Below are positions 16,079 through 25,034 of a stretch of 64,000 nucleotides of DNA, piece by piece. Under the pieces are notes generated by a model. The model was not told the origin of the DNA and ran no database searches. It saw only the letters and a program-made list of their open reading frames with translations. A program made the translations under genes and the position numbers. The number at the start of each line of letters is the position of its first letter. The stretch's first letter is position 1. The stretch comes from Actinocorallia aurantiaca (lineage in GTDB: Bacteria; Actinomycetota; Actinomycetes; Streptosporangiales; Streptosporangiaceae): NCBI RefSeq assembly GCF_039533685.1, contig NZ_BAAATZ010000025.1, forward strand, positions 62,001-126,000, written 5' to 3'.

Positions 16079-18067
16079 TCAGGGCTGCGGGACGGTGATG
16101 GGGGTCTCTCCGGCCGAGGGCTGCGGCTGCTGCCTGTTCGAGGCGTTGACGAAGTCCGAGGCGATCCGCGCCGCGTCCACCTGGCCTTCGACGGCGATGG
16201 CGACGCCGAGGGCGATGCCGGAGCTGCGGTAGTAGCCGACGAACCAGGAGGTCGTCCTGCCCTGGGAGTCGGTGACGGTGGTGGAGACGCCTTCCCGGAA
16301 CTTCTTCTTTCCGGCGGCGGCCGCCTTGGCGGAGCCGTTCTTCACACCCATCCCCATGATCTTCTGGAGTTCGGTGAGCGTGGCGGGCTCGATGTACTGG
16401 GGCACTTCGGAGCCGGTGGGCTGCGGTTCCTGGATGAGGAGGGGGCCCCTCCAGGTGCCGTTCTGGATGGCGGCGGCGATCAGGGCCATGGTCAGGGGGC
16501 TGACCTTGACGCCGCCCTCGCCGACGGCCAGCTGGGCGCGTTCGGTGGCGGTGCCGGTGCTGATGCCCGCGGCCCGCTGGTTCTTGACGTTCGACAGGTC
16601 CCACGGGCGGTCGGAGGTCAGCCCGAACTTCTGGAGGACGGTGTCGATGGCGTTGCCGTCGAGTTCCGCGCCGGCCTGGGCCAGGGAGGTGCGGCAGCCG
16701 TTGGCGACGTCGAGGCCGAGGCTGGAGTCGGCCCGGGCCTCGGTGGTGAAGACGGCGCCGCCGACGGTCGCCTCGGCGGCGCACTCCTGTTCGGTGGCGG
16801 CCTTCTGGCCCCCGCTCCCGATCAGCGCGGCGGCCAGGACGGGGCTGAAGGCGGTGCCGGGCGTGTAGAGCCCTTCGAAGGCCCGGTTCTGCCCGTCGGT
16901 CCGGTGGTTGGCGGCGGCCAGGATCTCTCCGGTCTCGCTGCGCACGGCCACCAGGGAGGCGGGCGCCTTGAGGGAGCCGAGCGCGTTCTCGGCCTGGAGC
17001 TGGACCTGGCGGTCGAGGGTGGTGCGCACGGGGCCGGGTTCGGCGCTCTGCTGCCCGCTCTGGGTCTGGATCGTCGCGTCCTCGCCCTGGCTGAAGTCCC
17101 GGATCTCCTTGCGGGGTTTGCCGTTGGGGTCGAGGATCACGACCTTGACCGACGGGAGGCCCGCGAGCCTCCGCTGGAAGAGCAGCTGCAGACCGGAGGA
17201 GCCGACGGTGTCTCCGGGCTGGTAGGGGGCGCCGACGAGGCTGAGGACGTCGTCGGCGGCGGGGCCGATCTGGCCGATCAGCTCCTTGGCGTGGCGCGGC
17301 TGGGTGGGCTTCGGCCTGCTCTTGGCCTGCAGGCCGGCGACGTTGCGCAGCTTGAGGGCCTCGGGGCTGTTCTGGGGGAACTCGGCGAGCTGCAGGAAGG
17401 TCCGCGGCGGGGCGGACAGGATGCGGCCCTTGAGCCGGTCCCGGTCCTGGCCGGTGATCTCTCCGATGCGCTTGACGACGGTGTCGACGTTCTGGAGCTG
17501 CTGGGGCACCACCCCGAACACGTCGGTCCTGACCGCCTTGAGCAGCGGCCGGCCCTGGTTGTCCTGGATGGTCTGCCGTTCGGGCGAGGTGTTGACGACC
17601 GCGAGCCGCTCCCCCTCGCGCAGCTGGGGGTGGAGGACCGAGGGGCTCCAGACGACCTTCCAGACGCCGTCGAGGAGCCTGAGGGCCATCTGCCCCTGGT
17701 ACTCCAGCGGCCGGCCGTTCTCGCCGAGGTCGATGCGGATCTGGAACCTGGCCTGGGCCTGGTCGTCGGAGGTCTTGACGATGCGGCCCTTGTCATCGGG
17801 CGTGCCGGGGGTGCTCTCGGCCTTGAGCCGCAGCCGCAGCGAGGCGGCGTCGAGCTGGGTCCTGACGTCGGCGAGCGCCCGGGCGACGGCCTTGCGGTCC
17901 CCGGTGGTGTGCTCGGCGGCGGCCTCGTAGTTGCCGACCTGCCAGGCGACGAGGAAGTCCTTGACCGTGGTGAACGGGGAGGCCTGCGCGCAGGCGGAGA
18001 GCATGCCCAGCAGCAGCGCCCCGCCCGTCGAAGCCGCGACGATCCTGCGCGTCCTGCTCACCCTCAC
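16079..18067 (-). CDS. PBP-fold lipoprotein, catalytically degenerate transpeptidase
   Basis: 662 residues. The lipobox is LLGMLSAC, so it is an exported lipoprotein. An NTF2-like MecA_N domain follows (about 25-150, FLVAWQVGNYEAAAEHTTGDRK), then a PBP dimerisation region and a C-terminal penicillin-binding fold. The catalytic SXXK is replaced: the sequence reads PGTAFS, with Thr405 for Ser and Ser408 for Lys. SXN is replaced by G457-C-R459 in NGCRTSLA, and no KTG precedes SWFVGYY. It should not cross-link peptidoglycan and may act as a binding or scaffolding protein. The GTG start overlaps the smpB stop as GTGA, so the two are translationally coupled. The fold is confident, the function unknown. 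Confidence 0.85.
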   Translation of the reverse strand: MRVSRTRRIVAASTGGALLLGMLSACAQASPFTTVKDFLVAWQVGNYEAAAEHTTGDRKAVARALADVRTQLDAASLRLRLKAESTPGTPDDKGRIVKTSDDQAQARFQIRIDLGENGRPLEYQGQMALRLLDGVWKVVWSPSVLHPQLREGERLAVVNTSPERQTIQDNQGRPLLKAVRTDVFGVVPQQLQNVDTVVKRIGEITGQDRDRLKGRILSAPPRTFLQLAEFPQNSPEALKLRNVAGLQAKSRPKPTQPRHAKELIGQIGPAADDVLSLVGAPYQPGDTVGSSGLQLLFQRRLAGLPSVKVVILDPNGKPRKEIRDFSQGEDATIQTQSGQQSAEPGPVRTTLDRQVQLQAENALGSLKAPASLVAVRSETGEILAAANHRTDGQNRAFEGLYTPGTAFSPVLAAALIGSGGQKAATEQECAAEATVGGAVFTTEARADSSLGLDVANGCRTSLAQAGAELDGNAIDTVLQKFGLTSDRPWDLSNVKNQRAAGISTGTATERAQLAVGEGGVKVSPLTMALIAAAIQNGTWRGPLLIQEPQPTGSEVPQYIEPATLTELQKIMGMGVKNGSAKAAAAGKKKFREGVSTTVTDSQGRTTSWFVGYYRSSGIALGVAIAVEGQVDAARIASDFVNASNRQQPQPSAGETPITVPQP

Positions 18068-18540
18068 CGACCCCGGTTCCGTGCGCGCAGAGTCCGGGCC
18101 ATCTCCCGGTCCGCGTCGCGCTTGGCAATGGTCTGCCGTTTGTCGTACGCCTTCTTGCCCCGGGCGAGAGCGATCTCGACCTTGGCCTTGCCGTCCTTGA
18201 AATACAGGGAAAGCGGGATCAACGTCAATCCGGGCTCGTTGCCCTCTTTCAGAATCTTGGCGATCTCGCGGCGGTTCAGCAGGAGCTTGCGGGTCCGCCG
18301 GGCGGTGTGGTTGGTCCAGGTGCCCTGCGAGTACTCCGGGATGTGCACGTTGTAGAGGTAGACCTCGCCGTGCGCGTCCACCGCGGCGTAGCCGTCGACG
18401 AGAGACGCCCGGCCCTGCCTCAGCGACTTCACCTCGGTCCCGGTCAGCACCATGCCCGCTTCCCAGGTGTCCTCGATGTGGTAGTCGTGACGCGCCTTCT
18501 TGTTCTGGGCGATGTACTTCTGGCCCTTCTCGCGAGGCAC
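18064..18540 (-). CDS. smpB: SsrA-binding protein SmpB
   Basis: 158 residues. Hallmarks are the start KYIAQNKKARHDYHIEDTWEAGMVLTGTEVKSLRQGRASL, the Y-L-Y-N-V-H-I-PEYSQG loop, and the basic C-terminal tail KKAYDKRQTIAKRDADREMAR that enters the mRNA channel of stalled ribosomes. It binds tmRNA, whose gene lies just downstream on the same strand. It begins 19 bases after the S41 protease stop and its end overlaps the PBP-like gene, so it is part of the ftsEX operon. Confidence 0.97.
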   Translation of the reverse strand: MPREKGQKYIAQNKKARHDYHIEDTWEAGMVLTGTEVKSLRQGRASLVDGYAAVDAHGEVYLYNVHIPEYSQGTWTNHTARRTRKLLLNRREIAKILKEGNEPGLTLIPLSLYFKDGKAKVEIALARGKKAYDKRQTIAKRDADREMARTLRARNRGR

Positions 18541-18559
18541 TGTCTGTTCTCTCCCCTGC

Positions 18560-19462
18560 CTATGATCCGGTCAGTCCGTCCAGTACGGCACGTCCCCGCC
18601 GTTCGGCGTCGGACGAGTCGGCCGTGATGTCCGGCTCTATCCCGACCCCTTCGAGATTATGGCCCGCCGGGGTCAGGTACCGCCCGACCGTCAGCTCCAC
18701 CGCGGAGCCGTCGGAGAGCCGTACCGGTTCCTGTACGGTGCCCTTCCCGAAGGTAGTCGATCCTACGATCACCGCCCGGTCCCGGTCGCGCAGCGAACCC
18801 GCGACGATCTCGGCGGCGCTCGCCGTGCCCTTGTCCACCAGTACGACGACCGGAACCCGCGAATCGCCGGGAGAGGTGACGCTGATCACCCTGGCGACCT
18901 CGCCCCGGCGCTCGTACGTCACCACGGGACCGGAGTCCAGGAACGCCGAGGCCGTCTCCACGGCCTCGTCCAGCAGCCCGCCGGGGTTGCCGCGCAGGTC
19001 CAGGACCACCGCCGGGCTGCCGTACGCGGCCGCCCGCACCTGGGAGCCGACGCCCCGGGTGAACACGGCCACCCGGATGACGGTCAGCTTCTCCTCCCGG
19101 TCGACGACGACGTCACCGATCTCCGGCTCGGGCCGCACGGTCTTGTGGTCGCCGTTGAGCCAGCCGGTGAAGTCCTCGTACTCCTGGGGCGGGTAGTACC
19201 GGGCCCACGGGTCGCCGAGGCTGCGCAGCATCCCGCTGATGGCCGCCTCGCGCAGTTCGTCCCGGGAGACGGGCGGGTCCGCCGAGGTGACGATCCGGTC
19301 CGTGGCCTCCTCCAGGAGGCCGTCGTCGTGGGCGGCGGGCTCGACCCGGGAGGGCGCGGGCACCGCCGTCGCCACTCCCAGGCCATACGCGGTGAGCAGG
19401 GCGGCCATGAGGGCTGCCCCGCGATACCACCTGTGCGGCTTCCTGCGGGCCCGAGGGGTCAC
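18560..19462 (-). CDS. S41 carboxy-terminal processing protease without PDZ domain
   Basis: 300 residues with an N-terminal signal or anchor (GAALMAALLTAYGLGVATAV). A short helical region with SLGDPWARYYPP is followed directly by the protease core: VVLDLRGNPGGLLDEAV, catalytic Ser215 in KGTASAAEIVAGS and Lys240 in TFGKGTVQ, 25 residues apart as in the family. The PDZ domain that normally lies between these regions is missing; only about 45 residues (GWLNGDHKTVRPEPEIGDVVV onward) are found there. It starts with GTG 9 bases after ftsX. Exported CTPs trim cell-wall enzymes or lipoproteins; with FtsEX beside it, a role at the division site is plausible but inferred. Confidence 0.85.
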   Translation of the reverse strand: MTPRARRKPHRWYRGAALMAALLTAYGLGVATAVPAPSRVEPAAHDDGLLEEATDRIVTSADPPVSRDELREAAISGMLRSLGDPWARYYPPQEYEDFTGWLNGDHKTVRPEPEIGDVVVDREEKLTVIRVAVFTRGVGSQVRAAAYGSPAVVLDLRGNPGGLLDEAVETASAFLDSGPVVTYERRGEVARVISVTSPGDSRVPVVVLVDKGTASAAEIVAGSLRDRDRAVIVGSTTFGKGTVQEPVRLSDGSAVELTVGRYLTPAGHNLEGVGIEPDITADSSDAERRGRAVLDGLTGS

Positions 19463-19471
19463 CCCAGCAGC

Positions 19472-20377
19472 TTAAATCTTGAGGTAGCGCCGCAGGGTCA
19501 GGAACGACGCACCCGCGCAGAGCAGCACGCCCACCGCGATCGAGAAGATGATGACGCCGGCCACCTGGGTCCAGGTGAGCTGGGTCGCGAACTGCAGCGA
19601 GTTCTGGAGCGTGTCGATCAGGAGGAGCTTGCTGCCGACCAGCAGGATGGCGGCGATGAAACCGCCGGCCAGGCCCGCGATCGCGCCCTCCAGGATGAAC
19701 GGCAGCTGGATGTACATGTTCGAGGCGCCGACCAGCCGCATGATGCCCGTCTCCCGGCGCCTGTTGAACGCCGACAGCCGGACGGTGTTGCCGACCAGCA
19801 GGATCGCCGCGAACACCTGGATCAGCGCCAGGAACAGCGCGGCCCACTGGAGGCCGTCCATGATCTTGAAGAGCTTCTCCAGCAGTTCGCGCTCGTTGAC
19901 GATCTGGTCGACTCCGCGGGCGCCCTCCGCCGCGCTGATCACGGTGGTGAACTTCGAGGGGTCCTTCAGCCGCACCCGCAGCGAGTCCGGGATGTCGCCT
20001 TCCTTGGTGGCGGCGAGCATGCCGGGGGTGTTGGCGAAGAGCGTCTTGAACCGCTCGTAGGCGTCGTGCTTGTTCTCGTACTCCACCTCGGAGACCTCGG
20101 GCAGGGCCTCGAGCGTCTCGGTCAGCTCGGTGCGCTGCTGCTCCGTGGCCTCCTTGTTGGAGCAGGCGGAGTTGGAGCTGCTCTTGGAGCAGAGGTAGAT
20201 CGAGACGTTGACCTTGTCGTACCAGTAGTTCTTGGACGAGTCGACCTGCCTCTTGAGGAGCATGCCGGTGCCGAACAGCGCCATGGCGATCGCCACCGTG
20301 ATGATGAGCGAGATCGTCATCGTGAGGTTGCGGCGCAGGCCGATCCAGATCTCCTGGAATACGAAATGCAGTCTCAT
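19472..20377 (-). CDS. ftsX: Cell division ABC permease-like FtsX
   Basis: 301 residues with one N-terminal helix (LTMTISLIITVAIAMALFGTGML), a large extracytoplasmic loop (about 45-165) and three C-terminal helices, the standard FtsX topology. The external loop contains Cys-rich CSKSSSNSACSNKEA, a likely disulphide site. FtsX with FtsE activates peptidoglycan hydrolases at the septum rather than transporting a solute. The gene starts 10 bases after ftsE ends and is followed closely by the S41 protease. Confidence 0.95.
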   Translation of the reverse strand: MRLHFVFQEIWIGLRRNLTMTISLIITVAIAMALFGTGMLLKRQVDSSKNYWYDKVNVSIYLCSKSSSNSACSNKEATEQQRTELTETLEALPEVSEVEYENKHDAYERFKTLFANTPGMLAATKEGDIPDSLRVRLKDPSKFTTVISAAEGARGVDQIVNERELLEKLFKIMDGLQWAALFLALIQVFAAILLVGNTVRLSAFNRRRETGIMRLVGASNMYIQLPFILEGAIAGLAGGFIAAILLVGSKLLLIDTLQNSLQFATQLTWTQVAGVIIFSIAVGVLLCAGASFLTLRRYLKI

Positions 20378-20387
20378 CGGGGGTTCC

Positions 20388-21077
20388 TTAGTAAGCCTGG
20401 CCGTAGACGCCGCGCGACTGGTCGCGCACGACCCTGCCGTCCTCCAGCTCGACGACGCGCTTGCGGAAGGCGTCGACGATCGCGGCGTCGTGGGTGGCCA
20501 TGACCACCGTGGTGCCGGTCCTGTTGATCCGGTCGAGCACCTTCATGATGCCGATGGAGGTGGCCGGGTCGATGTTCCCGGTCGGCTCGTCCGCCAGCAG
20601 GATCATCGGCCGGTTCACGAACGCCCGGGCGATCGCGACGCGCTGCTGCTCGCCGCCGGACAGCTCGTCCGGCATCCGGTGCTGCTTGCCCTCCAGGCCG
20701 ACGAGGTCGATGACCTCGGGCACCACCTTGGCGATGAACCGGCGGGGCTTGCCGATGACCTCGAGCGCGAAGGCGACGTTCTCGAAGACGTTCTTGTTCG
20801 GCAGCAGGCGGAAGTCCTGGAAGACGCAGCCGATCCGGCGCCTCAGATGGGGAACTTTCCAGTTCGTCAGCTTGTTGAGGTCTTTGCCGGCCACGTAGAC
20901 GTGGCCCTGCGACGGCCTCTCCTCTTTGAGGATGAGGCGGAGGAACGTCGACTTGCCCGACCCCGACGGACCCACCAGGAAGACGAATTCGCCCTTTTCA
21001 ACGGCGACATTGCAATGCTGGAGGGACGGCCGGTTCTGGTTCGGGTAGACCTTGGTGACGTTGTCGAAATTGATCAC
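20388..21077 (-). CDS. ftsE: Cell division ATP-binding protein FtsE
   Basis: 229 residues. Walker A GPSGSGKST (about 36-44), Q-loop CVFQDFRLLP, signature LSGGEQQRVAIARA, Walker B MILLADEPTG and the switch ATHD are complete. The opening VINFDNVTKVYPNQNRPSL is typical of actinobacterial FtsE, which favours the GTG at 21077; the frame is open further upstream but without homology. It drives FtsX by ATP hydrolysis. It is the first gene of the ftsE-ftsX-protease-smpB-PBP operon; the promoter must lie in 21078-21219, shared with the divergent zinc-ribbon gene. Confidence 0.96.
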   Translation of the reverse strand: MINFDNVTKVYPNQNRPSLQHCNVAVEKGEFVFLVGPSGSGKSTFLRLILKEERPSQGHVYVAGKDLNKLTNWKVPHLRRRIGCVFQDFRLLPNKNVFENVAFALEVIGKPRRFIAKVVPEVIDLVGLEGKQHRMPDELSGGEQQRVAIARAFVNRPMILLADEPTGNIDPATSIGIMKVLDRINRTGTTVVMATHDAAIVDAFRKRVVELEDGRVVRDQSRGVYGQAY

Positions 21078-21219
21078 GGCTGCATCACGGTGCACCAATC
21101 TAGGGGCTGATGGGCCACGGTGTCCCCCTCGGAGTTGGCTCTGGAGCAGTCTAGGGGTGACACTGGCATGGATAGTCCCTCTTCGGGACATCGGTCGGAC
21201 ACTTGGATCAAGGGGGCGC

Positions 21220-21411
21220 ATGATGAGCTGCGATCACCTGATCTGCGCCTACTGCGCGGGTCCCGTGGAAGAGGGGCGTTGTCCCAGCTGCCGGGCCGCG
21301 CGGGGCCGGCTGCACCACTCTCACGGGCCCTTCACGCCCCAGCAGCTCGCGATCGTCGCGGCCCTGGTCCTGATCCTGGCCTTCAGCCTTCTGGCCCCGC
21401 ATCTGGCATGA
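21220..21411 (+). CDS. Small membrane-anchored zinc-ribbon protein
   Basis: 63 residues: two close cysteine pairs near the N-terminus (CAYC and CPSC, 10 residues apart) that look like a zinc ribbon, and a C-terminal helix (QQLAIVAALVLILAFSLLAP). AGGGGG lies just upstream of two successive ATG codons (21220 and 21223); the second has the better spacing. Function unknown. It is divergent from ftsE and ends at a bidirectional terminator. Confidence 0.65.
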   Translation: MMSCDHLICAYCAGPVEEGRCPSCRAARGRLHHSHGPFTPQQLAIVAALVLILAFSLLAPHLA

Positions 21412-21440
21412 ATTCGGCCCGTCCTTCGAACGGGCCGAAT
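21412..21440. terminator. Bidirectional terminator
   Basis: An 11-base perfect inverted repeat, ATTCGGCCCGT / ACGGGCCGAAT, with a 7-base loop begins right after the stop of the zinc-ribbon gene. It lies between it and the convergent end of prfB and can serve both. Confidence 0.8.
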
Positions 21441-21481
21441 CTCATACAAAAGCACAAAGCCTGACAAATCGGACAAATGGC

Positions 21482-22597
<1,116 letters not shown>

Positions 22598-22765
22598 CCG
22601 TTCAGCCTATCGGCTGGGCATGGCCACCCGAGCAGGATGGGTGATGGCACAATCAAGCGCCAGCATCCACATGAAACGTGCGCTTGCGCGCACTTGATCG
22701 TGGCTGGACGCGCACTAGCGTGCGCTGAACGATTCGTAGAAACCGCAGCGAACCGAGGGGCGCCA

Positions 22766-23833
22766 GTGCGAACGACCGCGACGGTGGCCACGGCGTTGCC
22801 GCTGGTCCCCCTGCTCCTGCTGGGCGCCGGGTGCAGCGGCGCCCGGGAGAGGCCCCGCGACGCCCGCCCGGTGGCGATCGCCACCACCAGCACGGACCGG
22901 CCGCTGACGCCGGAGAGCGCGGCACGGGCCTTCTCCGCCTGGGCCGCCAACGACGACCTCGCCCGCGCCTCGGGCGACGAGCGGCTGGCCCTCGCCTGGT
23001 CCGCCGACTCCCAGCGGGCGGTGACCGCCTCGGAGTACCGCGAGGCCGCCTTCGGGAGCACCCCCCTCCCCCGCCACTCCTACGGGAGGCCGAAGCTGTG
23101 GGTGCCCCGGATGGAGGGCTACCCGCAGTGGTTCGTCGCCTCGGTGAGCCGCGGCGGCACGGCCGCCCTGATGGCCTTCGTCAAGTCCTCCCCCGAGGGC
23201 AGGTTCCGGCTCAGCCTGGTGGCGGTCCCGGCCCGCGGCCTCAAGCCCCCCAAGGTGAAGGTCGACTCCGACGGCTACGCCACCGCCCTGTCCACCGAGG
23301 ACCAGAGCGTGCTGATCGCCCCCGCGCTGGTGGCCCCGCCGCAGGCCGCCGTGGCCGAGGAGGGCCCCAGGAGCTACTCGGCGCGGGCGCTGAAGGAGGG
23401 CCCGTACACGACGGGCTACTACACCGCGAACGAGAAGGCGGCGAAGAGGGCGGCGAAGGAAGGCCTGGAGTACACCAGCACGTTCACCGCGACCTCCCAG
23501 CCGGTCTTCCCGCTGCGCACCGAGGACGGCGGCTGCCTGGTCCTGTACTCGCTGACCCACGACGTGGGCCTCGCCCAGAAGGAGGAGGGACCCCTGGAGG
23601 TCCCCGAGGACGTCGCCCACCTCGTCGCCGAGCCGCCCGTCGGGCGGGAGCTGCACGTGTTCCACAGCCTCCGGTTCGCCGCGGTGGTACCCCCTAAATC
23701 TGACAAGCCGGACAAGAAGCGTGATTCTGACGGCTCTGACGAGCCCGCCGACTCCGGCGGCAAGGGGAAGGACCCCGAGAAGGTGGCCGTGATCGCCGAA
23801 GACGGGGCGGCCACCCGTATCGAAAGTTCCTGA
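22766..23833 (+). CDS. Lipoprotein of unknown function, paralogue of next gene
   Basis: 355 residues with lipobox LLLGAGC at the N-terminus. The body has a repeated plan shared with the following gene: an N-terminal part with WVPRMEGYPQWFVASVSR, and a C-terminal part with TSTFTATSQPVFPLRTEDGGCLVLYSL. The end is a long charged, low-complexity tail (SDKPDKKRDSDGSDEPADSGG). The GTG at 22766 has GAGGGG 5 bases upstream. The open frame extends about 1.2 kb further 5' but only as an antisense shadow of prfB. I do not recognise the family. Confidence 0.8.
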   Translation: MRTTATVATALPLVPLLLLGAGCSGARERPRDARPVAIATTSTDRPLTPESAARAFSAWAANDDLARASGDERLALAWSADSQRAVTASEYREAAFGSTPLPRHSYGRPKLWVPRMEGYPQWFVASVSRGGTAALMAFVKSSPEGRFRLSLVAVPARGLKPPKVKVDSDGYATALSTEDQSVLIAPALVAPPQAAVAEEGPRSYSARALKEGPYTTGYYTANEKAAKRAAKEGLEYTSTFTATSQPVFPLRTEDGGCLVLYSLTHDVGLAQKEEGPLEVPEDVAHLVAEPPVGRELHVFHSLRFAAVVPPKSDKPDKKRDSDGSDEPADSGGKGKDPEKVAVIAEDGAATRIESS

Positions 23834-23906
23834 ACTCTGGGTGACGGGGCGTTCACTGTGCGATGCTCTTGCGCGTCGCAAAGTCCCTTACCCAACGAGG
23901 CCATCC

Positions 23907-24848
23907 ATGCGCACTGCGTACACAGCGCTCGCGTTTCTCCCGCTCGCCCTCAGCGCCGCCTGCGGCGGCGCCGCCGAGGACGCGGAGGCGGCACCGCCTC
24001 CCGCGCTCAGCCTGGACCAGGCGAAGGGCGTCTTCGAGACGTACGAGTCCGCCGACCGGAAAGCCGACACCGCGCTCGACGCGGCGCAACTTCCCGCCAT
24101 CGCCACCGGTTCCCAGCTGGAGATGGACACCGCGACCTACCGGATGTACAAGGCGAACGGCAAGAAACCCGACGCGCAGAGCTTCGGCGAGCCGGTCTTC
24201 TACGTGCCCCGCATCGCCTCGGGCCCGCGCTGGTTCGTCGTCGACACCGCCTCCCGGGTGCGCGGCGTGGAGGTCAGGCACGCGCTGCTCTTCGTCGAGG
24301 AGGGCGGCCGGTGGAAGCTCGCCGCCGACCCCCAGCGCCGCAACGCCACCCCCATCAAGGGAGTCGAACTGGACGGCGAGGGCTACGCCCAGGTCGCCCA
24401 GGACGGGCTGCAGGTCAGCCCCGCCGAACTGCCCAAGGCGCACGCGGACCTGCTCACTCAGGGGCCTCAGGCCCCCGGCTCCGAGCACCTGGCGGCGGGC
24501 CAGCAGACCACCCAGACCTACGACGTGCTGCAGAAGGTCAGCAAGAGCCTGCGCAAGTCGGGCATGACCTTCACTGCCGCCTTCACCCCCGCCGAGCAGC
24601 CCGCCTACGCGCTGCGCACCCAGGACGGCGGCGCCGTCGCCTGGTACGCCCTCAAGCAGCAGGAGACCTACAAGGGCAAGAAGATCCCGGTCTCCAGCGA
24701 TCTCGCGGGCCTGCTGCCCGGCGGCCGGGTCGCCCGCGGGAACCTGACCTCGACCTCCCTGGTGCAGTACCTGGCCGCGGTGCCCCGCGAGGGCCAGGTC
24801 GCGGTGGTCGGCGTCAACCGCAAGACGGTCGCCGCGCAGAGCGGCTGA
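23907..24848 (+). CDS. Lipoprotein of unknown function, tandem paralogue
   Basis: 313 residues, lipobox LALSAAC. It shares with its upstream neighbour the blocks FYVPRIASGPRWFVVDTAS and TFTAAFTPAEQPAYALRTQDGG, so the two arose by tandem duplication and have diverged. It lacks the charged C-terminal tail of the first copy. ATG at 23907 with ACGAGG 6 bases upstream; 73 bases separate the genes, so they probably share a transcript that ends at the hairpin at 24877-24924. Likely function is at the cell surface; nothing more specific is visible. Confidence 0.8.
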   Translation: MRTAYTALAFLPLALSAACGGAAEDAEAAPPPALSLDQAKGVFETYESADRKADTALDAAQLPAIATGSQLEMDTATYRMYKANGKKPDAQSFGEPVFYVPRIASGPRWFVVDTASRVRGVEVRHALLFVEEGGRWKLAADPQRRNATPIKGVELDGEGYAQVAQDGLQVSPAELPKAHADLLTQGPQAPGSEHLAAGQQTTQTYDVLQKVSKSLRKSGMTFTAAFTPAEQPAYALRTQDGGAVAWYALKQQETYKGKKIPVSSDLAGLLPGGRVARGNLTSTSLVQYLAAVPREGQVAVVGVNRKTVAAQSG

Positions 24849-24876
24849 CCCCAGCCCGACGGCGGGCCCCAAGACC

Positions 24877-24924
24877 ACGCCGGTACGGAGCAGCTTCCCG
24901 ACCGCTGCGGCTCCGTACCGGCGT
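24877..24924 (+). terminator. Terminator after the lipoprotein pair
   Basis: A perfect 14-base inverted repeat (24877-24890 with 24911-24924) with a 20-base loop that can itself pair CAGC with GCTG. ACTCCTTTCTC follows on the plus strand. Confidence 0.75.
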
Positions 24925-24937
24925 ACTCCTTTCTCAC

Positions 24938-24971
24938 GAGGTCCCGCTCATCCAGAGGTCCCGCTCATCCG
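24938..24971. repeat. 17-base tandem repeat
   Basis: Two adjacent copies of GAGGTCCCGCTCATCC plus one variable base (A, then G), between the two terminator hairpins. No function is apparent. Confidence 0.6.
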
Positions 24972-25015
24972 AAGGGGGAGGGCGGCCGGATCCGCTCCGG
25001 CCGCCCTTCCCCTTC
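24971..25015. terminator. Long-stem bidirectional terminator
   Basis: About 20 base pairs of stem (24971-24990 with 24996-25015, one G-T pair) around a 5-base loop. It lies 19 bases beyond the glutamate dehydrogenase stop and most likely ends that transcript, while backing up the terminator of the lipoprotein genes. Confidence 0.8.
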
Positions 25016-25034
25016 CGCCGTCTCCGGCCCTCCC

